The position numbers and the translations under genes are program-made. A stretch of 64,000 nt of DNA from Deltaproteobacteria bacterium (lineage in GTDB: Bacteria > Myxococcota_A > Polyangia > Haliangiales > Haliangiaceae): NCBI GenBank assembly GCA_020630875.1, contig JAHDIH010000002.1, positions 557,332 to 621,331 on the forward strand, written 5' to 3'. This document shows, piece by piece, positions 8,168 through 17,409 of the stretch. The stretch's first letter is position 1, and each line of letters opens with the position of its first letter. Below the pieces are notes generated by a model. That model was not told where the DNA came from and ran no database searches. It saw only the letters and a program-made list of their open reading frames with translations.

Positions 8168-9187
8168 ATGCGGTTTATTGACGAAGCAACCGTTCACGTT
8201 TCTGCTGGTGCAGGAGGGAACGGTTGCATTGCGTTTCGGCGAGAAGCGCACGTGCCTCGTGGCGGACCGTCTGGTGGAGATGGCGGCGGCGGCGGCTCTG
8301 TGATTGTTATGGCAGATGGCCAACTTCATAGTCTACGCGACTATAAGTACAAACAACATTACAAAGCGCAGCGCGGAGAAGATGGACGTGGTCGTGACCA
8401 GCACGGCAAGGGGGCAGAAGACATTATCTTGCCCGTTCCTGTCGGCACGGTGGTTTACGACGCGGACACCGATGAATTATTGGAAGATCTGTGCGAGCCA
8501 GGGCAAAAGCTGCAGGTGGTGGTTGGCGGAGTGGGGGGACTTGGTAACAAGAATTTCGCGACTCCTTGGAATCAAGCTCCACGGCAACAGACGGATGGTA
8601 CACCTGGGACTGCACGCCGGATTCGTTTAGAACTCAAGTCCATCGCAGACGTCGGGATCATTGGTCTTCCAAGTGTTGGAAAATCAACGCTTATCTCCGT
8701 CATCAGTAGTGCCAGACCAAAAATCGCCGAGTATCCGTTTACTACGCTAACGCCCAATCTAGGAGTGGTGTATCTCGATTCTGAGCGCGAATTGGTGGTA
8801 GCTGATGTTCCTGGACTTATAGAAGGAGCGGCAGATGGGGCGGGGTTGGGGCATCAGTTTTTGAGGCACATCGAGCGTAGTGGCGTATTGGTTCATGTGG
8901 TCGAATTTGCCCCGTGGGTGGTGGAGCGCGATCCCATCACGGACTTTGACATCATCAATTCGGAATTGGCCAAACATAGTGAAGTCGTGGCCGAAAAGCC
9001 TCAGATTGTCGTAATGAACAAGTGCGATATCACCGAGGTAAAAGAAGCTCTGCCCATTTGGAAAGAAGCTTTTCAGCAGCGAGGTGTGCAATTGCACACA
9101 ATCTCCGCCGTTTCGAGAGAAGGAATACCCGAATTTCTTGAGGCAGTGTGGCAACTGAAGCAAAACTCCAGTTCCGGTAACTTGTGA
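8168..9187 (+). CDS. obgE: GTPase Obg/CgtA
   Basis: Ribosome-associated GTPase of 339 residues. The Gly-rich N-terminal Obg fold spans about residues 1-158 (VHVSAGAGGNGCIAFRREA, PSGGDGGGGGSV). The G domain follows with the P-loop GLPSVGKSTL, the switch region YPFTTLTPN, the G3 motif DVPGLIEGA and the G4 motif NKCD. The extra C-terminal Obg domain of some species is absent, and the protein ends soon after the G domain. It takes part in 50S assembly and stress control in other bacteria. It is the third gene of the operon with rplU and rpmA. Confidence 0.97.
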   Translation: MRFIDEATVHVSAGAGGNGCIAFRREAHVPRGGPSGGDGGGGGSVIVMADGQLHSLRDYKYKQHYKAQRGEDGRGRDQHGKGAEDIILPVPVGTVVYDADTDELLEDLCEPGQKLQVVVGGVGGLGNKNFATPWNQAPRQQTDGTPGTARRIRLELKSIADVGIIGLPSVGKSTLISVISSARPKIAEYPFTTLTPNLGVVYLDSERELVVADVPGLIEGAADGAGLGHQFLRHIERSGVLVHVVEFAPWVVERDPITDFDIINSELAKHSEVVAEKPQIVVMNKCDITEVKEALPIWKEAFQQRGVQLHTISAVSREGIPEFLEAVWQLKQNSSSGNL

Positions 9188-9240
9188 CCTTGAGGCAGAA
9201 ATGCCAAAATTAACCGGCTTTTAAAGCAGAGGAGAGATCT

Positions 9241-10050
9241 ATGTGGAATCGTATTCTAATCACCGCAATTGTGAGCGTTTCGCTCTTGGCCAACGCACAA
9301 CCTGCAGGAGATTCGAAACCGGCTGAACCAGCAGCAACAGAAGCGCCAGCAACAGAAACGCCAGCGACAGAAACGCCAGCGACAGAAACGTCCTTGCCTA
9401 CGCCGACTGTGCCAGTCCCGACAACAACAACACCTGCTACTAACGCAACCCCAGTTCAACTGAGATTGCGCCGGCTTGAGCAAGGAGCTCAGTCTCTGAA
9501 AGAGCGAGCGTTCAGAAACAAAGCAACCGTAGCGATGCTGAAAGAGCGAGTCGTTGGTGGTGGCGTTGGCGCGCAGCTTCATTTGTTTCATCGAAACGAG
9601 ATGGGAAGTTCCTTCCGGTTGGTACGATTAGCGTACGCGTTGGATGGGGCACAAATTTTCTCTCGAACAGAGAAGTCTTCGCCTAACCTGTACAAAGTAA
9701 AGGATTTCGACGTACTCACCGGGCCAGTTAACCCAGGGACGCACACCGTAAATGTGGTGGCGGTGTACCGCGGTCACGGCTACGGGGTTTTCAAAACACT
9801 CGAGACGTTCACGTTTACCGTTCGTTCTACGCATACCTTCACGGTAGCCGAAGGAAAAATAGCGAAGGTCGAAGCTATCGCTTACGAAAAGGGAAACAGC
9901 CTGACAAAGAAAATGAAAGACAGACCCGGCGTTCGGTTCAAGGTAGTTCAGCAAGAGCCTGATAACGTACGAAAAAGTCAACCAAAAGCTGCTACGCCTG
10001 AAGCACCCGCTGTCGAGAAACCCGCTGCACCTAAGAAAACGACAAAATGA
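9241..10050 (+). CDS. Exported Ala/Pro/Thr-rich protein heading the Glt-like operon
   Basis: The 269-residue protein begins with a signal peptide (MWNRILITAIVSVSLLANA) and then a low-complexity region of Ala-Thr-Glu-Pro repeats (about residues 25-70). A folded part of about 130 residues follows (VGGGVGAQLHLFHRNEMGSS to YGVFKTLETFTFTVRS), and then a Lys/Pro/Ala-rich tail. Similar Ala/Pro-rich proteins beside the TPR genes in myxobacteria are often mislabelled dihydrolipoamide acetyltransferase, but no such enzyme motif is seen. GAGGAGA about 5 bases before the ATG is a good ribosome binding site. Its stop overlaps the next start (ATGA). A periplasmic accessory role for the downstream TPR proteins is inference. 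Confidence 0.75.
   Translation: MWNRILITAIVSVSLLANAQPAGDSKPAEPAATEAPATETPATETPATETSLPTPTVPVPTTTTPATNATPVQLRLRRLEQGAQSLKERAFRNKATVAMLKERVVGGGVGAQLHLFHRNEMGSSFRLVRLAYALDGAQIFSRTEKSSPNLYKVKDFDVLTGPVNPGTHTVNVVAVYRGHGYGVFKTLETFTFTVRSTHTFTVAEGKIAKVEAIAYEKGNSLTKKMKDRPGVRFKVVQQEPDNVRKSQPKAATPEAPAVEKPAAPKKTTK
9334..9390 (+). repeat. 15-bp tandem repeat coding for ATE[TA]P units
   Basis: Nearly four copies of a 15-base unit (GCAACAGAAGCGCCA and variants with one or two substitutions) run in frame and encode a linker behind the signal peptide. Because the unit is a multiple of three, copy-number change would alter linker length without frameshift. Confidence 0.85.
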
Positions 10051-12359
10051 TCAGGGGAACACTAAGGGGGGCGGCAGTGCTCGCATTGTTGATTCAGACT
10101 GCAAATGCAGATGAGATTGATGATGTAAACAAAAACCTTGCGAGCATTGAGCAAGATGTGAAGGTGCTGGAAGCCAATGTTAAAAAGCCAGGCCTTCCGG
10201 GTGCTAAGGCTCCGGGGTCTGACAAGAAGAAGCTTGTAGACGCTCAGTTAGCGCTGGAAGTGGGGGACAATGATGCCGCTGCGCTTGCCCTTTTTAATCT
10301 GGTGGAGGGGCATCAAGGAGCCAAAGACAAATCGTACTTCGAAGCAGTGTACCTTCTTGCACAAGCGTTCGAACGAAAAGGTGATCTAAAGACCGCACAC
10401 AGCTACTTAGAGCAACTTGTAAAAGACGGTAGCAGCAACAAATACTACCAACCGTCGTTAGAAAAACTCATCGATTTGTCGGCTCGCTTGGGAAAAGATC
10501 CGATGCCTTGGGTCAACAAGCTGCAGTCGGTAGCCTCCAGCGGAAACAGTAGCGCAATGTACATTCTCGGTCGTTTCGAGGCAGTCTCGGGCAAGCATGA
10601 GGATGCTCTCAGGCGGTTGAAAACGGTCCCTACAAGCAACATTTTCTACAGAAAAACCCAGTATTTGATTGGCGGCATTTACGTCGAACAAAAAAAGTTC
10701 GACGAAGCCATCGCCCAGTACGAAAAACTTGCTGCCATGCCAGCTGGAAGCGAAGAAGAGATTCGTATCAATCACCTGGCGCACATGGCGGTCGGTCGGA
10801 TTTATCATTCTAAAAACGATCCCAACAAAGCGGTTGCAGCATACGTAAACATTCCGCGTAAGTCTCCAGTATTTGATACGGCTCTTTACGAGGTCGCTTG
10901 GGTCTACGTGAAGAGTGAGCAATACGATAAGGCTCTCAATTCCTTGGAACTGTTGGCACTGACTGATGCAAAGTCCAAAACGACTCCAGAAGTTAAGCTT
11001 TTGGAGGCGAATCTTAGAATTCGAAAAGCGCAGGCGGTGCTGGAGAAAGAAAACGGTAATCCTAAGGAAGAGCTTGAGCGCGCACTCACTATCTTCAGTG
11101 ATATCAAGAACTCCTACGGTCGTCCTCATGATGAACTGCATCGGATCATCTCTACTGGACAAGACCCTAAAATGTACATGTCTCAACTGACTGGCCGGAA
11201 CTCTGAGAGTTACACGGAACAAGAGATCATGCCTGAGATTGCTGCCGAATGGATTCGAAGGCGTGCAGAAGTAAGTAGCATTCTTTCTGTAGAATCTGAT
11301 TTAACGGATGTCGAACAATCGTTCAAAGACACCAATGATTTGCTCATTCGACTCGAAGGAATTTTGAACTCACCTTCCAGGGTCAGTGCTTTCCCAACGC
11401 TAGCCAAACAGCGTCGTTCCGGAGCTCTTTACCGTGACCGAATTGTCAATTATCGTAACCAATTGTTGTCTCTGCATCGAGCTACTGCAAAGAACATTGA
11501 CGCAACAAAGAAAAGCGAGTTGGTGACTCTTGATGGCAAACGTAAGCGTCTTTTGAGTGAACTTGGCCAATCGGCGGCGGCAGGAGAAAAAGCCGTGGGA
11601 GCCCAACGAGAGCATGCGGAAGCCGTTGAGCGACTTGAAAGCCAGGTTGCTGAAATCGGGCTCGTGCTAGAAGCGAATCGCGCCAACTTAAACGCACTTG
11701 TTAAGTACTTGGACTCCTCTGCAGACTATATGGAAGAAGGGCAGAAGGAAGTCATTCGCGCTGAAATAGCCGAGTCGAGGGCGCTAATCCGTTTGCTTGC
11801 AGATGATCATGCCAAAATGGGGCGAGACGTTCAGCTTGTTCGCGATCAACTTGGCTATGGAGCTAATTTAGACGGCGCGCACTCTGCTAAAATTGCGGAG
11901 CTTGCAGACACCTACCAAGAGATGCACAAGATACTGGCGACGGGGAAAAGCCAGCACGCCAGTCGATTCTTACAAACGGACGCACGAGCTTCGTCTCTTG
12001 ATGCTCGCATCGTTGGGAATCAAGAACGAATCGACAAGTTCGTTGTGGAAGGGCTGACGTCGATTGTAGATTTAATGAAAGCCGAACGTGAAACCCTCCG
12101 TTCATTCCAAGGCGAATACACTACCCTTGATGGCGAATCTCGTGACTTGAGCAGTGCCATGTTAGTGGAAGGATTTAAATTGGTCCGCAACGAATTAAGA
12201 GATGTCGTCGTGCAAGCTGACGTTGGTGTCATTGACGTCGTTTGGTCACGAAAAGAAGTAACCGATGAAGAGGCCAACAGGCTTGATGTAAAGAAGGCTC
12301 GTGAAATGCGTTGGCTGCTTCAAGACTTTGAGTCTGTATTTGAGGAGAACTCTCAATGA
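10047..12359 (+). CDS. Exported TPR and coiled-coil protein, GltC-like position
   Basis: Exported protein of 770 residues. The signal peptide (MIRGTLRGAAVLALLIQTANA) is followed by a short heptad-like stretch (IDDVNKNLASIEQDVKVLE). A superhelical TPR region comes next, about residues 65-300, with units such as YLLAQAFERKGDLKTAHSYLEQL. The second half (about 480-680) is long coiled coil (AVERLESQVAEIGLVLEANRANL). It overlaps both neighbours by 4 bases, implying coupled translation. Its place directly upstream of the GltD-like and GltE-like genes matches, as I recall it, gltC in Myxococcus xanthus, where these proteins build the periplasmic part of the gliding apparatus. Orthology rests on architecture and order only. 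Confidence 0.72.
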   Translation: MIRGTLRGAAVLALLIQTANADEIDDVNKNLASIEQDVKVLEANVKKPGLPGAKAPGSDKKKLVDAQLALEVGDNDAAALALFNLVEGHQGAKDKSYFEAVYLLAQAFERKGDLKTAHSYLEQLVKDGSSNKYYQPSLEKLIDLSARLGKDPMPWVNKLQSVASSGNSSAMYILGRFEAVSGKHEDALRRLKTVPTSNIFYRKTQYLIGGIYVEQKKFDEAIAQYEKLAAMPAGSEEEIRINHLAHMAVGRIYHSKNDPNKAVAAYVNIPRKSPVFDTALYEVAWVYVKSEQYDKALNSLELLALTDAKSKTTPEVKLLEANLRIRKAQAVLEKENGNPKEELERALTIFSDIKNSYGRPHDELHRIISTGQDPKMYMSQLTGRNSESYTEQEIMPEIAAEWIRRRAEVSSILSVESDLTDVEQSFKDTNDLLIRLEGILNSPSRVSAFPTLAKQRRSGALYRDRIVNYRNQLLSLHRATAKNIDATKKSELVTLDGKRKRLLSELGQSAAAGEKAVGAQREHAEAVERLESQVAEIGLVLEANRANLNALVKYLDSSADYMEEGQKEVIRAEIAESRALIRLLADDHAKMGRDVQLVRDQLGYGANLDGAHSAKIAELADTYQEMHKILATGKSQHASRFLQTDARASSLDARIVGNQERIDKFVVEGLTSIVDLMKAERETLRSFQGEYTTLDGESRDLSSAMLVEGFKLVRNELRDVVVQADVGVIDVVWSRKEVTDEEANRLDVKKAREMRWLLQDFESVFEENSQ

Positions 12360-15300
12360 AGTATTTCTTGCATGTGTTGATTGTCGCATCAGCCAGTCTT
12401 GCATTTGGGCAAACTCCTGCCACTGATTCTGTTGTTCCCACGGAGGTGCCAGAAGTTCCGGCTGAGGTGCCAGAAGTTCCGGCTGAGGTGCCAGAAGTTC
12501 CAGAGGTTCCAGAGGTTTCCTCAGGGCAAGGAGACGTACCGGTCCCGGAGGGCGCGGAGCCTTCTACTCCTTCTGTAAGTACCGAAGGACCAAAGGTCAA
12601 AACTTACACGCCCATCCAACCAAAAGCTCCGCTTACCGAAGAAGAAATGAAAGTTCTTGACGAGTTGGAAGATGATTTCACTCGTTTTGAAGAGATAGCA
12701 AAGGAGCAAAGCGACCTGGTCAAGCGAACGTTGCGGCAAGAGTTCAATGTTCGTAAGAAGGCGCTGGAAAACCGATATTCTAAAAGAGAAACTCAAATCC
12801 GATCGCAGAAGCGTAAGCAAGACTTGAGGTTGATCGCATTACTTGAAAGATTCATTGAAGAGCATCCTAGCGATCTAAAACACACGCCGGACTCCATGTT
12901 CCGACTGGCTCAACTTTACCTTTCCGAAGCAGAATTTGCGGTAACGCTGAAAGAAGAGCAAGCCGATGCTGGAATCGATCTTGGCGAGGAAGATCTGACC
13001 GCTGACTACACCGAAGCTTTGGAAATGTGGCAGCGAGTCGTTGTGGAGTTTCCCAAGTACAGGCAAATGCCCGCGGTACTCTACATGATGGCTCACTACG
13101 GCCGTGCTTCGGATGAGCGTAAAGCCTTGCAGGTGTATTTGTCGCTGACTTGTCACAATCTGTACAAACCACTAGATCAACCTCCCCGAGAGTTAACCAG
13201 GGAAGAAGTACAAGCTAACGTTTCATCACGGGTGATTGCCGATCCTTACAAGGACTGTGAGCCATATCCGGGGGCTGATGATGCACTTCTTCTTCACGCG
13301 TGGGCTCGAGGCGTCGGTCCGCATCATTTTAATATGCCAGGGGAACTGGACCACGCTTTGTCAGCGTTTCGTCGTGTGACCCAGATGAAAGAATCACCTC
13401 TTTACATGGAGGCTCTCTACAACCAAGCGTGGACCTACTACCGGCGAGATTTCCTCAAAGAAGCCATCAAAGGGTTCGATGAGTCCGTCGTGCTCTACGA
13501 CAACTACATTGCTAAAGGTGAAAAACCTCCGCTAGAACTAAAAGAAGAGGCGCTCCAGTACATTGCGGTGGCGTTCACAGATCCGTGGGAAGGCGAAGTA
13601 GAAACGGATCCTGACAAAGCATTAGCCAGATTGACAGAATATTACAAAGGAAGAGAGCAAGAAGCTCATACCCGCGACATTTGGCGTACGGCCGGGCAAG
13701 CTTTCATGGATTTGCAAGCCTACGACCAGGCGATTGCTGCCTACCTCACGGCATTAGACAAACCTTGGCATTTGCATCCTGAAAACCCTGTAGTTCATCA
13801 AGAAGTCGTTGATGCGTATGAGGCAAAAGGGGACAAATTTGCAGCCGATGCTGCCGCGGGTGAACTAGCCACCAAATACGCCAAAGGAACCGAGTGGCAT
13901 GTTGCTAACGAAAAAAATCGAGAGGCAATGGAGAACTATCATCGAATCGGTGAGCGTATGCTCTATGCCTCCGCGAGAAACCTTCACACTGCGGCGACCG
14001 AAGCGCGTCAAGGGTACGAAGAATCAGATCCCAAAGTTGCAGAAGACAAAACAGAGTATATGGCGCTTTACGAAAAAGCGGGACAACTCTACGAACGGTT
14101 CATTAAACAATATCCGGAATCTGACCACGTCTACGAATTCATGTACGCCCTCGCGGAAACAAAGTTTTTCAGCGGCAAGTACCTCGAGTCCGTCGAATAT
14201 TATGCTTGGGTTCGCGACCATAAACAATTGTCAGAAAAGTACTTTGAGCCGGCTGCACTGTCGGTGATTCAAGCCTACGAAGCCCAAGTAAAAATAGAAG
14301 TGGCAGCGGGACGCCTTAAACAAATGCAAGTTCCCGATGCGGCAGCGCTAAAAGCATTGCCGCAGCCGATCACTGCGCAAGAGATTCCGGATTTGTACAC
14401 CAAGCTTCAAAACGCCTGGGACAGCTATCAAAAGATGGTCACGGACCCTCGAACTGCGCCTACCATGGGACTTAATGCCGCACTTGTTTCTGTTTCATAC
14501 CTTCATCTTGGAGATGCAGAAAAACGCTTTGAAATTGTGATGGACAGGTTCTGCGGAAGCGATGCAGCTACAAGGGCCAAAAACGGGATTCTTGCTGTGA
14601 TGGACGCGCAAGGTCGGACTGATGAATTCCAAAAAACGAATGAGAAGTTCATCGCTAAAAAATGCGGAGATAAAGAAGCGATTGCCAAGGCGCTATCGCA
14701 GAACCGTTCTTTGGAGTTCAGAAAAGCCGGAGCACTTTTTCAGGCAGAAGAGTACGACGGAGCGGCAAACCAGTATTACAAGTATTTCAAGACGGCTCCG
14801 ACCGACGACAAAGATCTACCTACGGCATTATACAATGCGGCTTTAGCATTACGTAAAGCGAACAAGCCGCGGTCTTCGATTGCCCTACTCGAAGAGTTCA
14901 CCAAGTCCAATAATAAGGCGTTTAGAGAAAGTCCGTTCTATCTCGAAGCACTAAGGCAAACGGCCAAATCTTATCAAAGCGCCTACGATTATCGAAAAGC
15001 AGTAGATATCTACTTGGATCTTTATGAGAAAGCGAAGGCGGCCAAAGCGCAAGGGTTGACGCCTCCACCAGATCCTTTAGATCCTTCCAAAAGACAAGAC
15101 TTTGATGTGATTAAGCTTGATGCTCTGTACAATGCAGCGTCTTTGTCTGAACTTGACCGTAACTTTAGGAAATCGGTTTCGCTCTATACGAAATACGAAA
15201 AAGAAGAAACCAACCGGACTAAAGCGGATGGCGCATTGTGGTCGATCGCTAGAATTTACCGCGCATCTGGAGACACCAGAAGACTTGGTAAAGCCTACGA

Positions 15301-15991
15301 CGCTTGGAGAAAAAAGTATGGAAACGACAAAGGCAACGAAGATAAATACGTTCGTAGTTATTACCATCAAGCCGAACTAGCGAAAGAAAAAGGCAAAAAC
15401 GCAGACTCACTAAGAAGTGACACCATGAAAGCTTGGAAGCGTCGCGGCTCAATCAAAGGTGGTGAAGGGGCCAAGCTTGCGGGGCGCTACGAACTGTACT
15501 TTGCGGAGAAGCACTACAATAGTAAGTGGTCGGGGTACGTGATTAAGACAAGGGCAAAAGATTCTGCTGGGGTTCAAAAACTAATCAACAAGATTCGGAA
15601 AGAACGAGATAAAGCGGGTCAAAAGTATTTGGACTTGGATAAATACGGCGTACTTGACTTAACGATGGCCGCGAAAGTTCGATTCGGGGATGTTCTAAGT
15701 GAATTTGGACCGAAGGTGATGGAACTTCCTACTCCTAAGAAGATTGAAGCGCTGGACAATGCCAATCCTGATTTAGACATTCTTGTAAAGTACGAGGGAG
15801 GACTGGCATCGATGTTTGAACCGGACTTGCTGAAGGCAAAGAATCAATGGGAAACCGTAGTCGACGTTTCAAAGAAAAATGGAATTTCCAATGAATGGAC
15901 CCAACGGGCGGCAGAGAATCTCACAAGGGAATTCCCGGATGAATTCAACGTGTTACACCAAGAAATCGTTGATGGGACGGACAGACCATGA
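12356..15991 (+). CDS. Very large periplasmic TPR protein, GltD/AgmU-like
   Basis: The 1211-residue protein has a signal peptide (MKYFLHVLIVASASLAFG), a Val-Pro-Glu repeat linker (about 25-65), a coiled-coil stretch (EEEMKVLDELEDDFTRFEE, basic region to about 165), and many TPR units across the rest. Examples are FRLAQLYLSEAEF, LYNQAWTYYRRDFLKEAIKGFDE and FMYALAETKFFSGKYLESVEYY. Length, export and TPR content fit AgmU/GltD of M. xanthus, a periplasmic protein of about this size that belongs to the gliding complex. The 5-prime end overlaps the preceding stop by ATGA and the 3-prime end overlaps the next start. Assignment is by architecture and synteny; a general cell-envelope scaffold is the alternative. 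Confidence 0.75.
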   Translation: MKYFLHVLIVASASLAFGQTPATDSVVPTEVPEVPAEVPEVPAEVPEVPEVPEVSSGQGDVPVPEGAEPSTPSVSTEGPKVKTYTPIQPKAPLTEEEMKVLDELEDDFTRFEEIAKEQSDLVKRTLRQEFNVRKKALENRYSKRETQIRSQKRKQDLRLIALLERFIEEHPSDLKHTPDSMFRLAQLYLSEAEFAVTLKEEQADAGIDLGEEDLTADYTEALEMWQRVVVEFPKYRQMPAVLYMMAHYGRASDERKALQVYLSLTCHNLYKPLDQPPRELTREEVQANVSSRVIADPYKDCEPYPGADDALLLHAWARGVGPHHFNMPGELDHALSAFRRVTQMKESPLYMEALYNQAWTYYRRDFLKEAIKGFDESVVLYDNYIAKGEKPPLELKEEALQYIAVAFTDPWEGEVETDPDKALARLTEYYKGREQEAHTRDIWRTAGQAFMDLQAYDQAIAAYLTALDKPWHLHPENPVVHQEVVDAYEAKGDKFAADAAAGELATKYAKGTEWHVANEKNREAMENYHRIGERMLYASARNLHTAATEARQGYEESDPKVAEDKTEYMALYEKAGQLYERFIKQYPESDHVYEFMYALAETKFFSGKYLESVEYYAWVRDHKQLSEKYFEPAALSVIQAYEAQVKIEVAAGRLKQMQVPDAAALKALPQPITAQEIPDLYTKLQNAWDSYQKMVTDPRTAPTMGLNAALVSVSYLHLGDAEKRFEIVMDRFCGSDAATRAKNGILAVMDAQGRTDEFQKTNEKFIAKKCGDKEAIAKALSQNRSLEFRKAGALFQAEEYDGAANQYYKYFKTAPTDDKDLPTALYNAALALRKANKPRSSIALLEEFTKSNNKAFRESPFYLEALRQTAKSYQSAYDYRKAVDIYLDLYEKAKAAKAQGLTPPPDPLDPSKRQDFDVIKLDALYNAASLSELDRNFRKSVSLYTKYEKEETNRTKADGALWSIARIYRASGDTRRLGKAYDAWRKKYGNDKGNEDKYVRSYYHQAELAKEKGKNADSLRSDTMKAWKRRGSIKGGEGAKLAGRYELYFAEKHYNSKWSGYVIKTRAKDSAGVQKLINKIRKERDKAGQKYLDLDKYGVLDLTMAAKVRFGDVLSEFGPKVMELPTPKKIEALDNANPDLDILVKYEGGLASMFEPDLLKAKNQWETVVDVSKKNGISNEWTQRAAENLTREFPDEFNVLHQEIVDGTDRP
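12443..12519 (+). repeat. 21-bp tandem repeat coding for EVPEVPA units
   Basis: Two exact 21-base units (GAGGTGCCAGAAGTTCCGGCT) start at 12443 and 12464. A third, diverging copy and shorter GAGGTTCCA units follow. They encode a Pro/Val/Glu spacer directly after the signal peptide. Confidence 0.85.
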
Positions 15992-17115
15992 AAAATTTAG
16001 ATCGATGGGGCGTATCAATCGTGGGTAATTCTATGATTCGTAGTTTTCTGATAGCAGGACTCGTTTGTAGTACTGCCTGCAGTAAAAAGAAGCCAAAGAG
16101 TCCGACCAAGGGCGATGTTTCATCAGAGAAAATGATCGATAAGGATCCGGTCGGTGATGGAGTTGACGTCCCGTCGGTATCGGCAACGAAGGATGACAAA
16201 GCCGCTCCCAAAGAGCCGGACATGGATGTCAAAACCATTGAAGAAGTTCCGGTAGGGCTAAGGCCGCCGGACCTCGACCTTCCCACGAACGTTCAACAAA
16301 AACGGGTAAAGGGGCATGTAAGCAATGCAGTTAACGGCCTGAGAGCCAATGACCCAGACAAGACACTCAGAGAAGCAAGATTGGCACTTACCGTCGATCC
16401 CAACAGTGTGGAGTCGGTGGCTTTGATCGCGCACGCGTATTACCTAAAGAAGCGTTACGAAACGGCGGAAGTTGCCTTGGATCTTGTTCTGGAAGAGAAG
16501 GGCAAACTGGCACGAAGCAACGCTAGGCTTTATTACACCTACGGCATTATTTACGAGAAAACGAGACGGCCAGAGAAAGCCAGAGCTGCCTATGAGGCTG
16601 CAATCAAGATCGAACCAAATCATCTTGGAGCACTAACTAATCTTGGTGCATTTCAGCTAAGAAACAAACAATACAGCGCGGCACAGCAGACGTTTCAGCG
16701 TCTCACGGGTCAGTTGGGCGTTAACACCGCCGTGACGTGGACCAATCTAGCATCGGCGTATCGAGGTCAAGCCAACAATTATCAAGGGGCCGAGCGAACG
16801 GCGCTACTAGCCAAAGCAGAGAAGGGCTATAAAAAAGCCTTAGGGATCGATAGAAACTATGGCGGACTGTATTACAATCTCGGACTACTTTATTTAGATG
16901 CCAAACCGTATCCGGGGCTTGATGATGTCACTCGTTTGGAACGAGCAAAAACGTATTTCGATGAATACAAAAACAAGCCGGGGGCAGACCAAGAGCTTCT
17001 TCGGAGCCAACAAAAACTAACCAAGAAGCTTTTAAAAAGAGCCAAGAAAAAAGCAAAGCGCGCTGCAAAAAAGGCAGCAGAAGCTAATGAGCCAAAGGAT
17101 GCAGGCGATGAGTAA
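15988..17115 (+). CDS. TPR lipoprotein, GltE/AglT-like
   Basis: The 375-residue protein begins with a signal whose lipobox is CSTAC. The ATG at 15988 overlaps the previous stop; an internal ATG at 16033 (MIRSFLIAGLVC) would give a more usual signal length. An acidic linker follows, then four or more TPR units from about residue 100 to 310, e.g. ALIAHAYYLKKRYETAEVALD, LYYTYGIIYEKTRRPEKARAAYEAAI and GLYYNLGLLYLDAKPY. The C-terminus is extremely basic (KKLLKRAKKKAKRAAKK). Size, lipobox and position after the giant TPR gene match AglT/GltE of the myxobacterial gliding machinery. It probably anchors a periplasmic TPR assembly to a membrane. Confidence 0.75.
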   Translation: MKNLDRWGVSIVGNSMIRSFLIAGLVCSTACSKKKPKSPTKGDVSSEKMIDKDPVGDGVDVPSVSATKDDKAAPKEPDMDVKTIEEVPVGLRPPDLDLPTNVQQKRVKGHVSNAVNGLRANDPDKTLREARLALTVDPNSVESVALIAHAYYLKKRYETAEVALDLVLEEKGKLARSNARLYYTYGIIYEKTRRPEKARAAYEAAIKIEPNHLGALTNLGAFQLRNKQYSAAQQTFQRLTGQLGVNTAVTWTNLASAYRGQANNYQGAERTALLAKAEKGYKKALGIDRNYGGLYYNLGLLYLDAKPYPGLDDVTRLERAKTYFDEYKNKPGADQELLRSQQKLTKKLLKRAKKKAKRAAKKAAEANEPKDAGDE

Positions 17116-17401
17116 ATTTCTGTCACTAATTCTATTTATCTCCATGCTAGCGGCGACGGCGACCGCTCATGCAGAAGGTTGCGGTGATGACGACGGCAAA
17201 GGCGATGGCAAGTTTGTGGTTGAAGAGCGTAACGGGCAAAAGGTCTACGTCATTAAACAGGAAATCACAGTATGCGGTAAGGTACCCAAGCCTAGTGTGG
17301 TTTACGTACTTGCAGCGAAACAGATTACGTATTCGTGGGAGAATCTAACCAAGGATTTTCTTCCTCGAATCATGGGTGCGGCCCGTGAAGGAAAAATATA
17401 G
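17108..17401 (+). CDS. Small exported protein inside the Glt-like operon
   Basis: The ATG at 17108 is chosen over 17087 because it starts a clean signal peptide (MSKFLSLILFISMLAATATA) and overlaps the upstream stop by only 8 bases. The mature part is about 75 residues with Asp/Gly near the N-terminus (GCGDDDGKGDGK) and then a compact region VVEERNGQKVYVIKQEITVCGK. The second Cys in VCGK may pair with the first. It ends 8 bases before the GltG-like gene. The family is not recognised. Its fixed place between the TPR lipoprotein and the TonB-like protein suggests a part of the same envelope complex. Confidence 0.72.
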   Translation: MSKFLSLILFISMLAATATAHAEGCGDDDGKGDGKFVVEERNGQKVYVIKQEITVCGKVPKPSVVYVLAAKQITYSWENLTKDFLPRIMGAAREGKI

Positions 17402-17409
17402 GGGGAACT

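Noticed and set aside
10458-11222. 254-residue minus-strand frame
   Set aside because: Antisense to the TPR protein; no signal, motif or ribosome binding site.
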